Assembly (NCBI RefSeq): GCF_023101765.2
Contig: NC_064237.1
Location: 7,101,649-7,165,648 of the forward strand
Direction of reading: 5' to 3'
DNA length: 64,000 nt
Source: Spodoptera frugiperda
Lineage: Eukaryota > Arthropoda > Insecta > Lepidoptera > Noctuidae
The position numbers and the translations under genes are program-made. The stretch's first letter is position 1. Each line of letters opens with the position of its first letter. Positions 23,559-38,500 of this stretch are shown here, piece after piece. The notes beneath the pieces were generated by a model. It was not told where the DNA came from, made no database searches, and saw only the letters and a list, made by a program, of their open reading frames with translations.

Positions 23559-26500
23559 TTAAGCCTCTGTGTTGCCCTGCATTCTTGTGAATTGTAGGAA
23601 TACCTGTTCTAGTGTAGTCTGTGCTACAGAGTAATCTTCTATAGGGAACTGTTTCCGAGCCTCTTCCATAATATCGAATATTTTCCACCACGGTAATCCG
23701 ACGTCATTGATATAGAATGTGCTAATACCCAAATATGATTCGCTAGAAAAATAATAATAACGTAAATATCTTGTTGTCTGAGAATAAAACGATTCTACTT
23801 TTTTGTTAATTAAGTTTAGGATACTCACATAAGTCTCGAATCATTGAAGTTATCGGTAATATAATTTTTGATCTTGATCACGTCATTATCCCTGTCTACG
23901 CCAGATTTACATTTCACTATTAATGTGTATCCTGAAATTAAAGTACAATAGTTTATAAGTATAATAGTCCAAATGTAGGGAATTCGAATGACAAACCAAA
24001 TCAAAATCTATGTTTCTTCAAAATAGTAAATCGATCATTTCCTATGAAAATTTGTACGAGATTTGTATAATAAGAAGAATGTTACCTTGTGAGAACTTAT
24101 TCTTCAAATGCTGCAGCGGCCCGAGGCAGTAGAACTGTCCGTTGACCATGACAGTGAGGCGCGAGCACAGAGCTTCACACTCCTCCATGCTGTGTGACGT
24201 CAGCACTATACTGCGCCCCGCTATCACTGCCTCGCTTATACACGTCCATACCAGCCGCTTTGATGCCGGGTCCATACCTGATATACAATAAGTATTATGG
24301 ATTAGGAGGTAAACGAGTGGACAGATCACTTGAAACTAAGTGCTCAGCGCTACATATGGACACTTGCAATATTAAAAGAGATACAAGTGCCTTATACTTT
24401 TAGTAAAAAGAAGCCGTCATGTTTATCTTTGTAATTGTGGACTAAATATTGAATCATATTGACAAAAGATATGATATATTACCTGTAGTCGGCTCATCTA
24501 GGAACACTAATGGCGCATCACCCAGCAATGCAACAGCTGTGCTAATTTTCCTTTTGGTACCTCCGCTACACGCAAATACCTGAAAAACGAGTCACTATAT
24601 TATATTCAAAATTACAGAAATTAGTCTCTGGTAAAATCACTATCTGTCTATCTTATGACAAATAATTAATAAGGTGTATAGTACTTACCGCCGTATTCAG
24701 AGTCATTTAATGGTTACTTAACCCAGTCCTTAGCCATCGTTTACGATACAATATCGTTACTAAGGAATAGTTTAAGTAATCATTAAATGACTCCGAGTGC
24801 GGCAGTTAGTCTTTAAGTAACACGGTATGCCGTGTAATTATTATTTATATCTTGTAGTACGACTATATACCTTTTTATCATAGTGTCTCAAGAACCCGAG
24901 TGAGGTGGCGAGGTGTAGAGCTCGAGCGTTACCGACAGCAGATGGTATGCCGCGCAGTAGACAGAATATCCGCAACGTCTCGCGACCCGTCAGATTTTCA
25001 AACAATGCATCAAACTGCGGGCAGTAACCTGGAACAATATACAAAGATGTTTTAAAACATAATGTTTAATTATATAAGAAATTAAAACGGGATATTCAGT
25101 TCATCGGTGATCATGGCGCATGCAACAGTGTCGAAATATAGGAAACTTACAAAAACTAATAAACATGGTAAATATTCCGTTTTCATTTCTAACGAGTTTA
25201 GTTATAATTGAACACGTAAAAGGCAATCAATTAAATTAATATTAGTTACTTACCAATATGTCTATAGACATCTTGCAGGTGCGTCTTGATAGACATTCCG
25301 TGTACGTATGCGTCACCGGCAGAGATGTGAGCGTCGCCAGTCAACATACGGAACGTTGTGGTCTTGCCTGCACCGTTTATACCTAGCAGTCCAAAGCACT
25401 CTCCCTTGTTCACGGCTAGAGAAACAAAACAAAGGTATGGTAAGATGATAATTTCGCTTTGACTTTTAGTCTTAAATATATCAATTTAAAATAAATAAAA
25501 AAGTAGTTTGGGCAACAAACATCATCGTTGCGCAAACGCTTGCGCAAGTTAGTGTTACAAAGCGCAACTGCAAGGCAAATTTTTTTTAAGAAAAACGTTG
25601 CCCCACTCTAGGATTTTCTCCTGGGCCGTGGGTACGCTTACAAACATACAAGTTCACACATACACATGACATCAGACCTAATACAACAATTTATGGATCA
25701 CACAGAATTCGTCCGTGAGGGAAATGGTGTAATAAATTAATTAAAACTTATTTACTTACCAAACGTCAGTCTGTTAACAGCAAGGAAATGTTTGTAGAAC
25801 TTAGTAAGGTCTTTACACACCAGACTGTGCTGAGCTACTTGGGCTCTTGTAAACTCTTGGACTCTCTGGCGTTCTGTTTCTACATCATCATCCATTTTGC
25901 CTACAGCAGCTGGTGCTGGTTGCTTACTTGAAGAGTAGAACACCTTGTGATAGAAATACAATTATTATTTCCTTATTGCCTTTCGCAAGTGTGGTTCATA
26001 TAAACACAAATTCTATTGATCACAGAGATAGGACGCTGTTGTCACAGTATTATGTGCGGGAAACGAACCGGTCACAACTACCAGTTCTTAAGTACTAGGA
26101 CTGTAAAGAAAGTAGGTACCTTGTTCAAAAGCTCGTATTCCTTGATCAGCAATATAGTGAACGATATGATTCCGACCATGCTCATCATGAACAAATATCT
26201 CCCGATGCCCGGTTCTTCCCATTTCATGTACGGGTCATCTTCGACTGGAAAATGGGAAAAGTTAATTTTTAATACAATAATTACTCTTTACAATAAACAA
26301 CAATATCAATCAAGTATAATAAGAAATCGATATTTGTTTTAATTTATTATTATTATACAACAATGTAATAATTCATTGCAGGCACTCTGACTAATAGTAA
26401 GTATACTCAATCGAGCTTTTGTATAATAATAATAATCAATCATGTTCTAAATAATTTAGTTAAGATTTTTTGCCTAGTAGAAACATCAAGCAGATATCTA

Positions 26501-29500
26501 TATTTCAGCAGTCAATTTAGTGAAGTTCGCTTATACAACGTGTCTTTTTTTATTTCCCGTAACTTTAGGGTTATATTCTGTAGGTAAAAATAATACTAAA
26601 GCTCGCAGAAAAGGTGGTCCAAAAATGCATAGTTTCGGAGATATCATCAATCATAACTAAATTATTAACCTACCTAGTTTTGTTTTTCTAACCGTACAAA
26701 ATAGACTCTCTATAAGTTTAAGTATCTAAGTTTCATTGATAAATACGAGTAGAAAATGTGACGTTGTCATATTTCACGTAACACCCTTACGTTTACATTA
26801 ATAATCGTGATTTTGCCGAATTATTTTGTATGAAAAATTAAAAAAAAAGGATGACTGAAACATAATTCACATGTCAGTCGATTCTTTGATATGGTCTCAA
26901 ACATACCTTAGAATTATGGGAAATAAAAAAAGACGTTGTATAATGTTTTTAATATGACAATTGAAGCAAACATTAACGCTACTACAGGAGTATAGAAGCA
27001 CAGTAAGCATACAGAAGTACAGTACAAACACGCACCACAAGACTCACTTACTACAACACACGGAGAGTTTCAGCTGGTGGCAGATTGTATGCCGCGTGCA
27101 ATTCTCGATCTTCAACTGGTCGCAGAGACCATCGCACGCCAACATTGAGAACGATGATACACTCATGTCCCTATAAAAAGAAAATTCCTCATGTCACCAG
27201 ACCAGTCCCGAGCCCGGCCAGGAGCTCATACATAGTTATGAGCAGCTTTGCGTAACACATGACGCGGCAAATCTTAGTAGGCTGCGCGTAATATATTAAT
27301 AAAACTGCCAGAAGATTATTACCCTGATTTAATAGACCTAGAATGTACGGGTAGGGATTAAAATCTAATAAAAAGGGACGAATTATAATTATCATTCTAT
27401 TATTCCTCGGCCTCGATATAATCGTTCCTGAATCTAGGTAAATTATTAGATTGAATTGTGAAGGTCAAGCGATACCATTCAGGCGATACAATTGTGCGTA
27501 ATAATGTTTGTCACTGTTTAACTTGGAGCAACTAAAATATTCCATATTACTCTGACTACAGCGTGAAAAGCGTGTCTTTAGTATTGATATCGGCATAAAA
27601 TCCAATAAGTATGAGTATTTACCTGAAACTTCTACTGATGCAGTAAATAGGCAACGGAGCAAAAATCCAGTCGAACAGATGAGCGTAAAACGGACTGCCT
27701 ACTTCGGGTAATCTCAATAATTCGATGATTAAAAATGGCATGCAACCTGATGAAACAAAAACAATGGGTTTATTATTCGATCTAATATTAACAGCATGTG
27801 ATATTCTGCCATTCCCGCAATACAAGAATGATATCAAATCGGAATCATGATGTTACTGTGTAAACTCAATTTAAATAAGCTATTTATGTATTCATAAATA
27901 AATAAATACTTTGTCTTAGTAGCTGAAACACTTACCCGTAAATATATTCATGAAGCACATTTTCGAGAAGCCAGTAGCAGCTGCTTCGAAATAGAATGAT
28001 GCGAGGTAGTGTAGTGGTATTGTGGCTATTGAGAACACCATTAAGACTAGAAGTACCCTGCCTGGAATACATGATACGAATTTTAAGAATTGAATAGAAT
28101 TTTTATTTGCATAAAATGTAAGCGTTAAACAATTACATGAGTACATTCATTGAGGCACAAAAATGTATTTTATTTAATTAGAGTTACCTAGTTCGGCAGG
28201 TGAAGATAAAGTGCTTTCTTGAAAGCACGCGAGGGTGAGTATAATACAGAGGTAGACAAGGAACAGCCAGAACCAGTCCCAGATGAGCGCAGTCGTCCAC
28301 ATGACTGCGGGCCGCACGCCTGACACGCGTTGGAGAAGCTTCGCTCCGCTTATACGCTCCTGGTAATAAAGTTATAATAACTTGGTAAGTGAGTGCCGCC
28401 CATGGACAAGGAACTTATTTTGTACAATTTCAAGTATTGTAGTCCATAAAATCCCCACGCTTCACTTGCTTTCCGTAAACAATCTTTGAATAGCAAAAAT
28501 TTGCATAGGCAAAATATTTTATTATGATCTGCGGAAAGTCAAATTCATTCATTTCAAAGAGAGAAGTAAATTAATTAATTCAAATTAAAATCCGTTTAAA
28601 TTGTTCTCTCATTCAGAAATAAACCAGGCGGAACATCGTTTTGTTGTAAAAATAACCGCCGACGCACGCGATCTCAAAACGAACAAAGACGAAATATGTT
28701 ACACGTTCAATCAAGTCATGATTGAACGTTTAAGTTGCGTTGCGTTTGAGTACGCAATAATAATTTAAGGAACTTTATTACAGGGTTACATAGGAATCAT
28801 AAACTGATACAAAATGGATGTTCCATTTTAAGACAGCAAAAATATGGAGATAGTGAAAATTTGGAACAGTATAGCAAATTTAGCGAATTCAATTCATCGA
28901 TATATTATGGTATCCAATTCGATCGATATTGTGTCAACTTTCATGTAGATACAATTAAGTATGTATGTGTTGCAAGAAAACGAAAACTCATTTTTTAATT
29001 GGATATATAATATACATAATATGTATGTATGTAGTTATATGTAGACCTAATAACTTAAGACGTCATTGGATCGAAACTCTGACCTTTACGGAGTCCAGTT
29101 AGACTTAATTAAATAAAGTAATGTTAGGTAGTTAAATAAATCAATATTTAATATTACCTTAATAACGAAGAGTACTAGGAAAGCAGTGACGAAAGCCATA
29201 CAAAAGCCGATGTTGAATGCGAATTGGAATCCCATACTGCTGCCGGAAGCCATGACCTTCACCTGAAATCAATTATTTAAGTCTTATACAATTTAGACTG
29301 CCTCGTTGGTCGAGTGGTCGCAAGTGCGACTGCCGAACAAAGGGTCTCGGGTTCGATTTCCGGGTCGGGCAAAATATTACTGGGGTGTTTTCGGTTTTTC
29401 GAAAATTTCTCAGTAGTAGCACGGAGTCTGGAAATGTGCCCGGTATATGGCAATAGGCTCACCACCTATTACATGGGACTTATAAGATAAATGGTGAAAA

Positions 29501-32500
29501 GTGGGTGTACACAGTGGCATTACTTACGTGCCATAATGTGCACCTCTGCCTACCTCTTCGGAGATTAAAGGCGTGACGATATGTATGTATGTATGTACAA
29601 TTTTGATTAGTAATACATTGGCAAATATGATACCAGGGTCTCATAGAAAGCCGCGATATGTTTCACCACGTGGATTGGGATAGCGGAGGTCTACTTCTCT
29701 GAGGAGAAGAGTTTTGGAAGTTAGAGGTGAGTCCCTAACTTCTAAAACACAGACAACGAAATTATAACTACTTTGGTGTGACACATGCCCGTGGGCGGCA
29801 CCAATTGCTTACAAGTAAGCGAAGAGACTGCTCGTTTGCCGACCTATCCCAATAAATAAATAGAATGCCATTTTATTTGGACGAGAAATATGTTAATTAC
29901 GACTGTTTTGTAGATATCTATACATTATATTATCTAACACTATGCTGTACTCTATACATAAAAGACCGGAAAGAACGCGAGCTAAAACATGACACATAAG
30001 TATTTCGCAAAACAATGGGCTATAAAACATCAGGCCTATCAGTAGAACCAGTAATATGGCAGAGATGGATATGGGTACTAAAAATCCTTGACTGTATCAT
30101 TGATAAAGTGTTTTCAAATACGATTGCCTTTAGAGAGTTTTAATTTGATTTCTACATAAGTTTTAAAATATTATCCCGTTTTTGTAACAATGCAATCTAA
30201 GCCTTTAATTGTATCTTCCGGAGCTGCGAACTACCTAGCGGGTTTACCGGGGCTCCGACTTGAAAAGCAGCAGTAGGAACGGGGTGATTTTTAGACAGAA
30301 AGAGTGACACTCCCTCTCGTCTCGCTTAAGGCGAGCGAAGTCATAGGATAATTATCCCCCCACAAAAAAGGTCTTTAATTGTATTTGGATTACTCTCACA
30401 CAACAGTCATGTCGTAAGAATGCTTATTTACTATATTTTATAATTAGGATGTAATTCCAAATTTCAAGAGGCGCGCAAATGCACTTATCATTTGGTATAC
30501 GCCAGATACAATTAAAGACTTTTTTGTGGGGGGATACTCATCCAATGACCCCTGAGGATGTGAGAGTAATATAGAAACCATATTTGACTTGTAATCCATT
30601 GCGAGAAAACTACAGTTATTTGTACGTGCATTTTGGCTACCTCTCTAGGGAATAATAATAGTATATAGTAATAAGAATAATATATAGTAGAGAATTAACA
30701 GAAATTTTAATTTCAAATGGCCTGATTTCAATCAAAATTAATTGAGTAGAAGCAAATGGAAAAGGACGATGAATAATCAATCAATACATATATAATTACA
30801 CAAAGTGTTATTAGACACAATAGATGTCGACCGTCTTGTTAAAGTTTGTCCTAATTCCATTCAATTGAATGGTTCGTTGTATTTATATGGACAATTTAAA
30901 CTGTCTGCGAGTAACAGCGACTTGATTCTTACGGCTATAGATGCTTCAGTAATTATTATTACTCAAATCTGAGATTGCCAAGTCTTTATTCCGTAGTAAT
31001 AGAGTCGAATTTTGAATATCAAATGTACAATTTTATTAGTCTTATACTCATCTTTTCGGAACTACAAAGAATACTGTCCGTCTTAAGTCTTAACCATATT
31101 CAATTAAAAGTCAATATTTTACAAAAATCGACCGTATGCCCAATGTCACTAAGTCTAATTTCGAAATACACTTACCAAATTTTCAATAGAATACGGCAGT
31201 GGGTAGTTGATCACTTTCAAGTTGCTTCCAGGCGACATAGCTTTCATGATTGCATTGTTGACATGCGCCAAAGATATTGCCGAGTCATGGTACCCATAGT
31301 TACTGAACCAAGCTGTGATATTGTGCGCACCAAATGTAGCACCGATTGGAATTTCATTTCTTACCCTTGCAAGATCAGTTTCGCTCTAAAACAGGGATTT
31401 TTATGTGAAATAAGCAACATAATAACCTTAGTAAGAAATTGAAGTATTTAATTGTTAGACTTACCAGTTTCAAATAGAATTTCCCTAAATTACTTGTACC
31501 CAAGTCGGTAAGCGACATGCCTGGGTACGTTGAAGTTTTAAAGTAATCCTTATACGCCATCATAGCTTTAGCTTCGATACTACCATCTGTTACGTTCGCT
31601 TGGGACATCAAAGTTTCTGTCTGCGCAAACCCACTCTCAAGACTTAAGGTTAATGGCGGTAATTGAGATAAAAATTTCCAAGACCTAGCTATAATTACTG
31701 ATATTGTGATATTAATTATAGGCGTCACGAATTGTATCAAAGCAGTCAGTTTGTTTCTCATCGTATTATAAGCCAATTTCAAAAACATTGCCTTTATGTG
31801 ATTCCGCAAAAGTTTGAATCCGCGCACTTTTTGTATAGGTTCATTATCCGCTGTAAATAAAAAAGGTGAATTAATATTTTGGCAAGTTTATGGTTGAAAA
31901 ACTTCGAGATTGTTATACTAACGTATGTTGTTGGCTAGCGGTGCGATTGCGCATTCGTTGTATGGTCCAGAACTGTTATGGTTTTTATTTTTCGCTGACG
32001 AACTTTCTAGATCTTCTGCGCCTGCCCTATAATTGTAATAGTTTATAATAAAAATCAACACAAGTAAGCAAATAACTTGAAATTCTTGTTTTTGTATCGC
32101 CACGCCTTTTATCTCCGAAGGGGTAGGCAGAGGTGCACATTATGGCATATAATGCCACTGCACAAAGAACACCCGCTTAAAATCCAATAAAACTTACTTC
32201 ATAAAGACCTCCTCTAAGCTGGTGACAGAGAGTCCATAACTAGAAACGCATAAAGACTCCTTTTTCTCTTCAAATTCTTTAAGCATCTCCGGAAATTTAC
32301 TAACGTTGTCGCTAGGCAAGATATATGTTAGTTCCGAACCTGCAAGTAAATAGCAATTAGTTATAGAGCAAAACCTTTATTTAACCTTGAAAAGCAGATA
32401 GACATAACACGGTCATTGATCTTTTATTGTTGAAACTATAGACGTTTTAATGACGGATTGAATCTTGTTCGATGCTCGAATTATAATTAATTTTAGATAT

Positions 32501-35500
32501 TTTTAGGAAAAATTAATCAAATATACAGGGTGTCCCTGAAGTCGACGTCCAACAGGCACCAGATGACCGGCAAGGTTCCAAATGTTATCAGAAAAATATA
32601 AAAAAAATTCTAAGTCCTACAGTTTTTAAATTACAGTGACTTATGTGTTATCCACGAAAAAGTACACCCTGTGCCAGTCTTTTGACTCTTGTTGCTACAA
32701 ATCTTTATTTTTTCGTCTGCAGTCTTCCTTACATTATCCTGAATAGTGCTCCAGTAATATGGAATCATAAATTCTTAGCCAACTGCTTTAGATTGGAAAA
32801 CATTGTTAGTTTTAGAGGAACCAAATACTCTGAATAAAATTTTCACCTTACTTTAAGTGACTGTACTGAATAAATTATGTATGGCGCTAGTAGTGGCAAA
32901 TTTCACCAAAGTTGGCGCATTTAATAAGGATTATAAAATGGTATAGCACTTTGCAAATTATTTCTTAAATTCGACACAAAAAAAGATTTTTCAACGAAAC
33001 TCCGTTTCGATGAATTTATTTGAACTTACTAAAAATTCTTCTAGTGTACTCAAATCATACGTTACAACCTCGTATGCACTAGACAACACTTTGCACGCGA
33101 TTTGTTATCATCATGTTGAAAATCAGCGAGGATCTCTTGTCAAACAACATTGTCTGTCTACTCATGATTTCACTTGCAGCTTTCGTCGGCAATATTACTA
33201 GACTTACCAGAGGAACTGATGTTGTGTATCATGTTTCACTAAATAATATTGAATGATTGCAATATGATGTTCATAGTGCATCAAACACATTATCAAATGT
33301 GTAGTAAAATCAAAAGGAACGGACGCGGCAGCGTCATGTATACAGCATATCGACGCGGTAGTGGTGTGGTGTACATGAGCCCTTACGCACAATTACTCGT
33401 CATAACCTCATCAAAAAAAGAAATGGGTGAATCCTTCGATTAACTTACGTGTTCATGTCTTGTGATCAAATGCGGGATGAAGCATCAAATATTCTTTAGT
33501 TTGTCGAGAAAGAGTTATTTGCACCGTTACAAGGAATTGCAGGTAAAGCAAAAAATAATGTAAAAAATAAATAATCAACACGGCGCAAAAAAGCCAGTGC
33601 TCAGCTAAAATGCCGAAGCCCGTGTACGATGGCTCGAGATGCACAACACCAGTTCGTCTAGCGATAATATTGCCGACGAATGCTGCAAGCGAAATCACGG
33701 GTAAACAGACAATATTGTTTGACAAGAGATCCTTGCTGATTTTCAACATGATGATAACAAATAGCGTGCAAAGTGCTGTCTAGTGCATACGAGGTTATAA
33801 CGTATGATTTGAGTACATTAGAAGCATTTTTAGTAAGTTCAAATAAATTCATCGAAACGGAGTTTCGTTGAAAAATCTTTTTTTGTGTCGAATTTAAGAA
33901 ATAATTTGCAAAGTGCTATACCATTTTATAATCCTTATTAAATGCGCCAACTTTGGTGAAATTTGCCACTACTAGCGCCATACATAATTTATTCAGTACA
34001 GTCACTTAAAGTAAGGTGAAAATTTTATTCAGAGTATTTGGTTCCTCTAAAACTAACAATGTTTTCCAATCTAAAGCAGTTGGCTAAGAATTTATGATTC
34101 CATATTACTGGAGCACTATTCAGGATAATGTAAGGAAGACTGCAGACGAAAAAATAAAGATTTGTAGCAACAAGAGTCAAAAGACTGGCACAGGGTGTAC
34201 TTTTTCGTGGATAACACATAAGTCACTGTAATTTAAAAACTGTACATTTGGAACCTTGCCGGTCATCTGGTGCCTGTTGGAGGTCGACTTCAGGGACACC
34301 CTGTATTAATATAAAAGACATTGCTTACCTATATTAGTATTCTCCTTAATATCAGGCACGTAAGTTTTGAAGAACTTAGTGACGTCATCAGTTATGCAGT
34401 TTTCTCCCTTGACTATAGTTATTTTGTAGCCGATACCGTAATGTTTTTTGAGGAAGTAGGGGTCCCTATACATTGTAGTTGGCCCCCCGACATGATTGCT
34501 ATTCTATCACCGAGTACATCGGCCTCGTCCATGAAATGCGTCGTCAGTATCATTGTGCGACCTGTGGAAATATATAAGTTTTTAAACTGACATGGCCACT
34601 AACACTATTATTAGAACTTGAGACGCGATATTTACCATGTTCATCCGTGATCATGGCGCTTGCAACAGTGTCGAAATATCGGAAACTCATCGACATAATC
34701 ATCGACATAAATAAACATGTTAAATATCCCGTCTCAAGTTCTAATAATGTGAAAATATATTTTTATAGTTTTAATTGATTCTTTATCTCGTATTTATATT
34801 TAGAATTGTAAATATATTTATAGGATTTATCTAAAATAGAAAACAAGAATAAAGTTTGAATATGTATTCATCCACAGATGAATGACAAAAAAATATAAAA
34901 CTTTGATCATAAATAATGCAGAAGGAGCAAATACCGATTGAAATTGCGTTCATTAACATTATTCATTTTACTTAGAATTACTTAAATGTTCTTTTATTCC
35001 AAATTTAATGATAGAGTTAATTGTTTTTAAGTACGTAAAGAACGATGAATATAATTAAATTATGAAGTTTAATTTAATTTGCAAAGCAATTACTTGTCGT
35101 CTAGACTTGCCAAGTAAGTATGCGTTTAATTTGACAAATTACAGATGTTCTGACTATCAAAAACTCTAATAGTTTTAATAGTTCTTTTTTGTTTAGTTAA
35201 TTTAGTTTTCTTGCGTCATGTAGCTACTAAGTAGTAGATTTGTTACTTATTTATTATTACTGATTACTACTAAATTATTACTGAGTGAATATGTAATAGA
35301 CTTTTGGCCTATGTTTTTTTACAATGAAATCGCCCCACTTCATATATAATGGTTGTATGGTTGTTATATTCATGGAACTACACAGTATACATATTTATAT
35401 GGTATAACTTCGGAGAATCTAAGGTAGAGATTGGTGTTTTCCTCATAAAATCCACTTGTGTCACACAATAATACGAGTCACCGTAAAGCGGATGATTTAA

Positions 35501-38500
35501 TATGGATAGCCAATTTCAAAGCCACGTCATTTCTTACCTATACGGCAAATATAATTCTATGACTCAGCAGTGATGTCCAAACAAAACCAATATAGTTATT
35601 ATAATTGACATATAAGATATATGATTGTTTAGGGCAAAAGGTTGTGTCCAAGTACACAAAACTATGTTGCTTGCTAGACATTTCAACATGTTTTGTAATC
35701 AAGCCATCCATAGCAAAACAATTCTAGTTCAAACAGCTTATAACAATACAGACGGCAGGCCGCAGTCTGAACTCCAAGTATACAGCCGTTCATTGCCGAG
35801 GTTACTACCAATCATTTATTATGTAAGTAAGTAATCGTTTGGGAACCTTGACCCAATCCTTTTGAACTTACGTTCCGTGTTCCAAAACTTTAATTACTCT
35901 GTTGTGTATACATATTTTGAAGGACAAACCTTTCTTTTCTTTCTGCAGTAGGTCCCACAATGCGCGGCGCGCGGCCGGGTCAAGGCCGGACGTGGGCTCG
36001 TCCAGCAGTACCACGCGCGAGTTCCCGCACATCGCAGCCCCTACAGACAACCGCCGCTTCTGACCACCCGACAACTTGTCAGATGTCACGTCTCGCTACA
36101 AACAACATTTACATTAACAATGTTTCAGGACAGTGCGAAAAATAAATGCTTCAATATATTGAACCGTCGCTCTTCGATATGTGTCCATGGTGGGCCTTAC
36201 GACACATAAACCTTTTCGATATCTAATAACAACTTCACTGAAACAACGTCAAACTAGATAAATATCTACTTCAGCCTCATAAAATATTTATCTCATACAT
36301 TTTTCCGCCAAGTCATTGTTGTGTTTATATAGGCGCGGAGGTTAGCTAGGTGGACAAAACTATACACCAACGTCACTTCTATATTTCTTAAGATATTAAT
36401 CAATCACTAATACGATATGACAATTTCTTACTAACCTTTTCTTCTAATTCAAGGAGTTTGACGAAATGATCCACTTCGTCCTTTATTTTATTTTTAGGAA
36501 CACCTTTTAGTCTTGAATAAAATATGATGTGTTCCGCGACCGTGAGGTCTGGGAAAAGTACGTTGTGTTGTGGACAGATGCCGAGTGACTTGCGTGCTTG
36601 ACCAGTTTCCGTCACTATATTGTAACCGTTGATGTACGCTTTCCCAGATGTAGGCGGAACCATGCCTGGATAGAATAAAACAACTATAAAGTATCATGAC
36701 AAATGTAGAAATCAATGTAATATTTACAGCATCTATCAACGTATTATTAGTTTGTTAGAGCAAACACGAAGATACATTCCATGATTGATGTGGTTAATAG
36801 GAAGAGCTAAATTACAGTTAAGTGGACGTAATTGGGCAGTTGTTTAGCACGCAAGTGCTACTTAGATACGTTTAGATGAACCGAAAAACGTCATTAACGC
36901 CGGGTATCCGCGGTTTTCCCATTGGTTCTCGGATCTTTGCCTGATTATGTAAGTATTCATACGACTGTGACCCGAATTGTAGAAAATTATAGTGGAGAGT
37001 TCCGAGACTTCCGAGTGCTTGTTATCATGACATTCTTTTTATAAGCCTTTACAAATTGTCTGTGTATTGAATGAGAACGCGGAGCAAGATAGTATTTACT
37101 TAAAATGATGAGGTTTGTTCGTTTCGTAATAGTTAACGACTAAGGAAAATCCTTTTTACTTCGGTTGAGTGCCTACAGAACGAAGACTACGGTGTTGTGG
37201 AATATGAATATGAATATTTTATAAAGAAACATTTATACATATTTTAAGTTATGTCGAATGTAGGTTAGTATAACATGACTATCCTAGATGGGAGTGGAGT
37301 GGGCTTTCTAGTGAATTGTGTTAATCATTCATATTTGATGGATGACTGTAGGTATGGTAGGTATCTAACATCTAGTGACAAATGTCAAGGTAAGAAAGTA
37401 CCTGTAAGCATGGATATAGTGGTTGTTTTCCCGGCGCCATTGTGACCCAATAACACGGTGATCTCGTTCTCATACATTCTCAGGTTCAAATTGTCTACGA
37501 CTTTTTTACGACCCTTGTATATTTTCGTTAAATTCTGAAACAAAAGTTCGCGTAAAATATTTTTACTCCCAAGTCCATAAACTATACCAGTAATAAAATA
37601 GCGCGTTAATAAATTTTATTTACTTTTACGTTTTTGATGTTTACTGCATAAGTCCTCTGGTACCTATTCTCACAGCTCAGTAGTATAAACCTAAATATCT
37701 GAAGAATTTTATAATACGGTCAGGCTAGAAGTCAGGGCCGGTGAGTTTCTTTAAGATACCTATAGCAAACTTATAGCTAAGTACGGAGTTGTACATAAGT
37801 ATATTGATGATGTCGTCTCCTTCGTTTATTTAGCGCAATACAGTGATGTTTACTACCCCTTATCGTTATTAAATTGGTCAATAAGGAAGGATATTATGTT
37901 GTGTTACTTGAAAGAGATCAGACGTACCCGAGTAGTGCGAGCAAAATATAAGCTATGTTGTTATGTACAGTGGAGGACAGATCCGTCTGATCAGTTTAAA
38001 TTGCATTGCTTGGAGCCAGGAACAACATTAAGGCATGCCCCATGAATGTTTCATCTACTAGAAAAGCGATAACTTCACAGCTTAGTGACGCAGCACATGT
38101 GATCAGGTGCAAGCAAATATTAACTTAGTCATTCACACAATTGTATCTAGGTACTAGCTATTTTATATTTATTTGAATTTTTTTTAGTAAATTAATAGAC
38201 AGCTGACAATTTTATTACTCGACTAGATCATTAGTTCAAAGACAATAATATTTCACCTTGTTAAACTAGGTGACCCGATGATCCGATGAAAGAATAAATG
38301 TTAACTTATTATACATAAGCATGGAAGACTTCATTTAGTTCGGTCAACTAAGACCTTGTTTTACCAATACGTTCACAGATTACGGACGCGCCGTAACAAA
38401 AAGTGAGTTTAACTAAGGTCAAACTGTGTAGGTATTCGTAATTTTCAGCAGTAGCTTGTTTACGTAAAACATTTGGTAACGTGTCGTGCGTGACTTACCT

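Noticed and set aside
28707..28735. Hairpin CGTTCAATCA / TGATTGAACG in ABCA-2 intron 18
   Set aside because: A short isolated palindrome in an intron with no sign of function.
29296..29370. Possible tRNA gene from A-box and B-box-like sequence
   Set aside because: The tRNA-like part continues directly into a SINE body and a GTAT tail and lacks a closing acceptor stem; body copies occur elsewhere in the window.
32643..34219. Paired 64-codon ORFs beginning MCYPRKSTPC on opposite strands
   Set aside because: They are the two arms of the foldback element read in both directions, and they overlap non-coding repeat ends.
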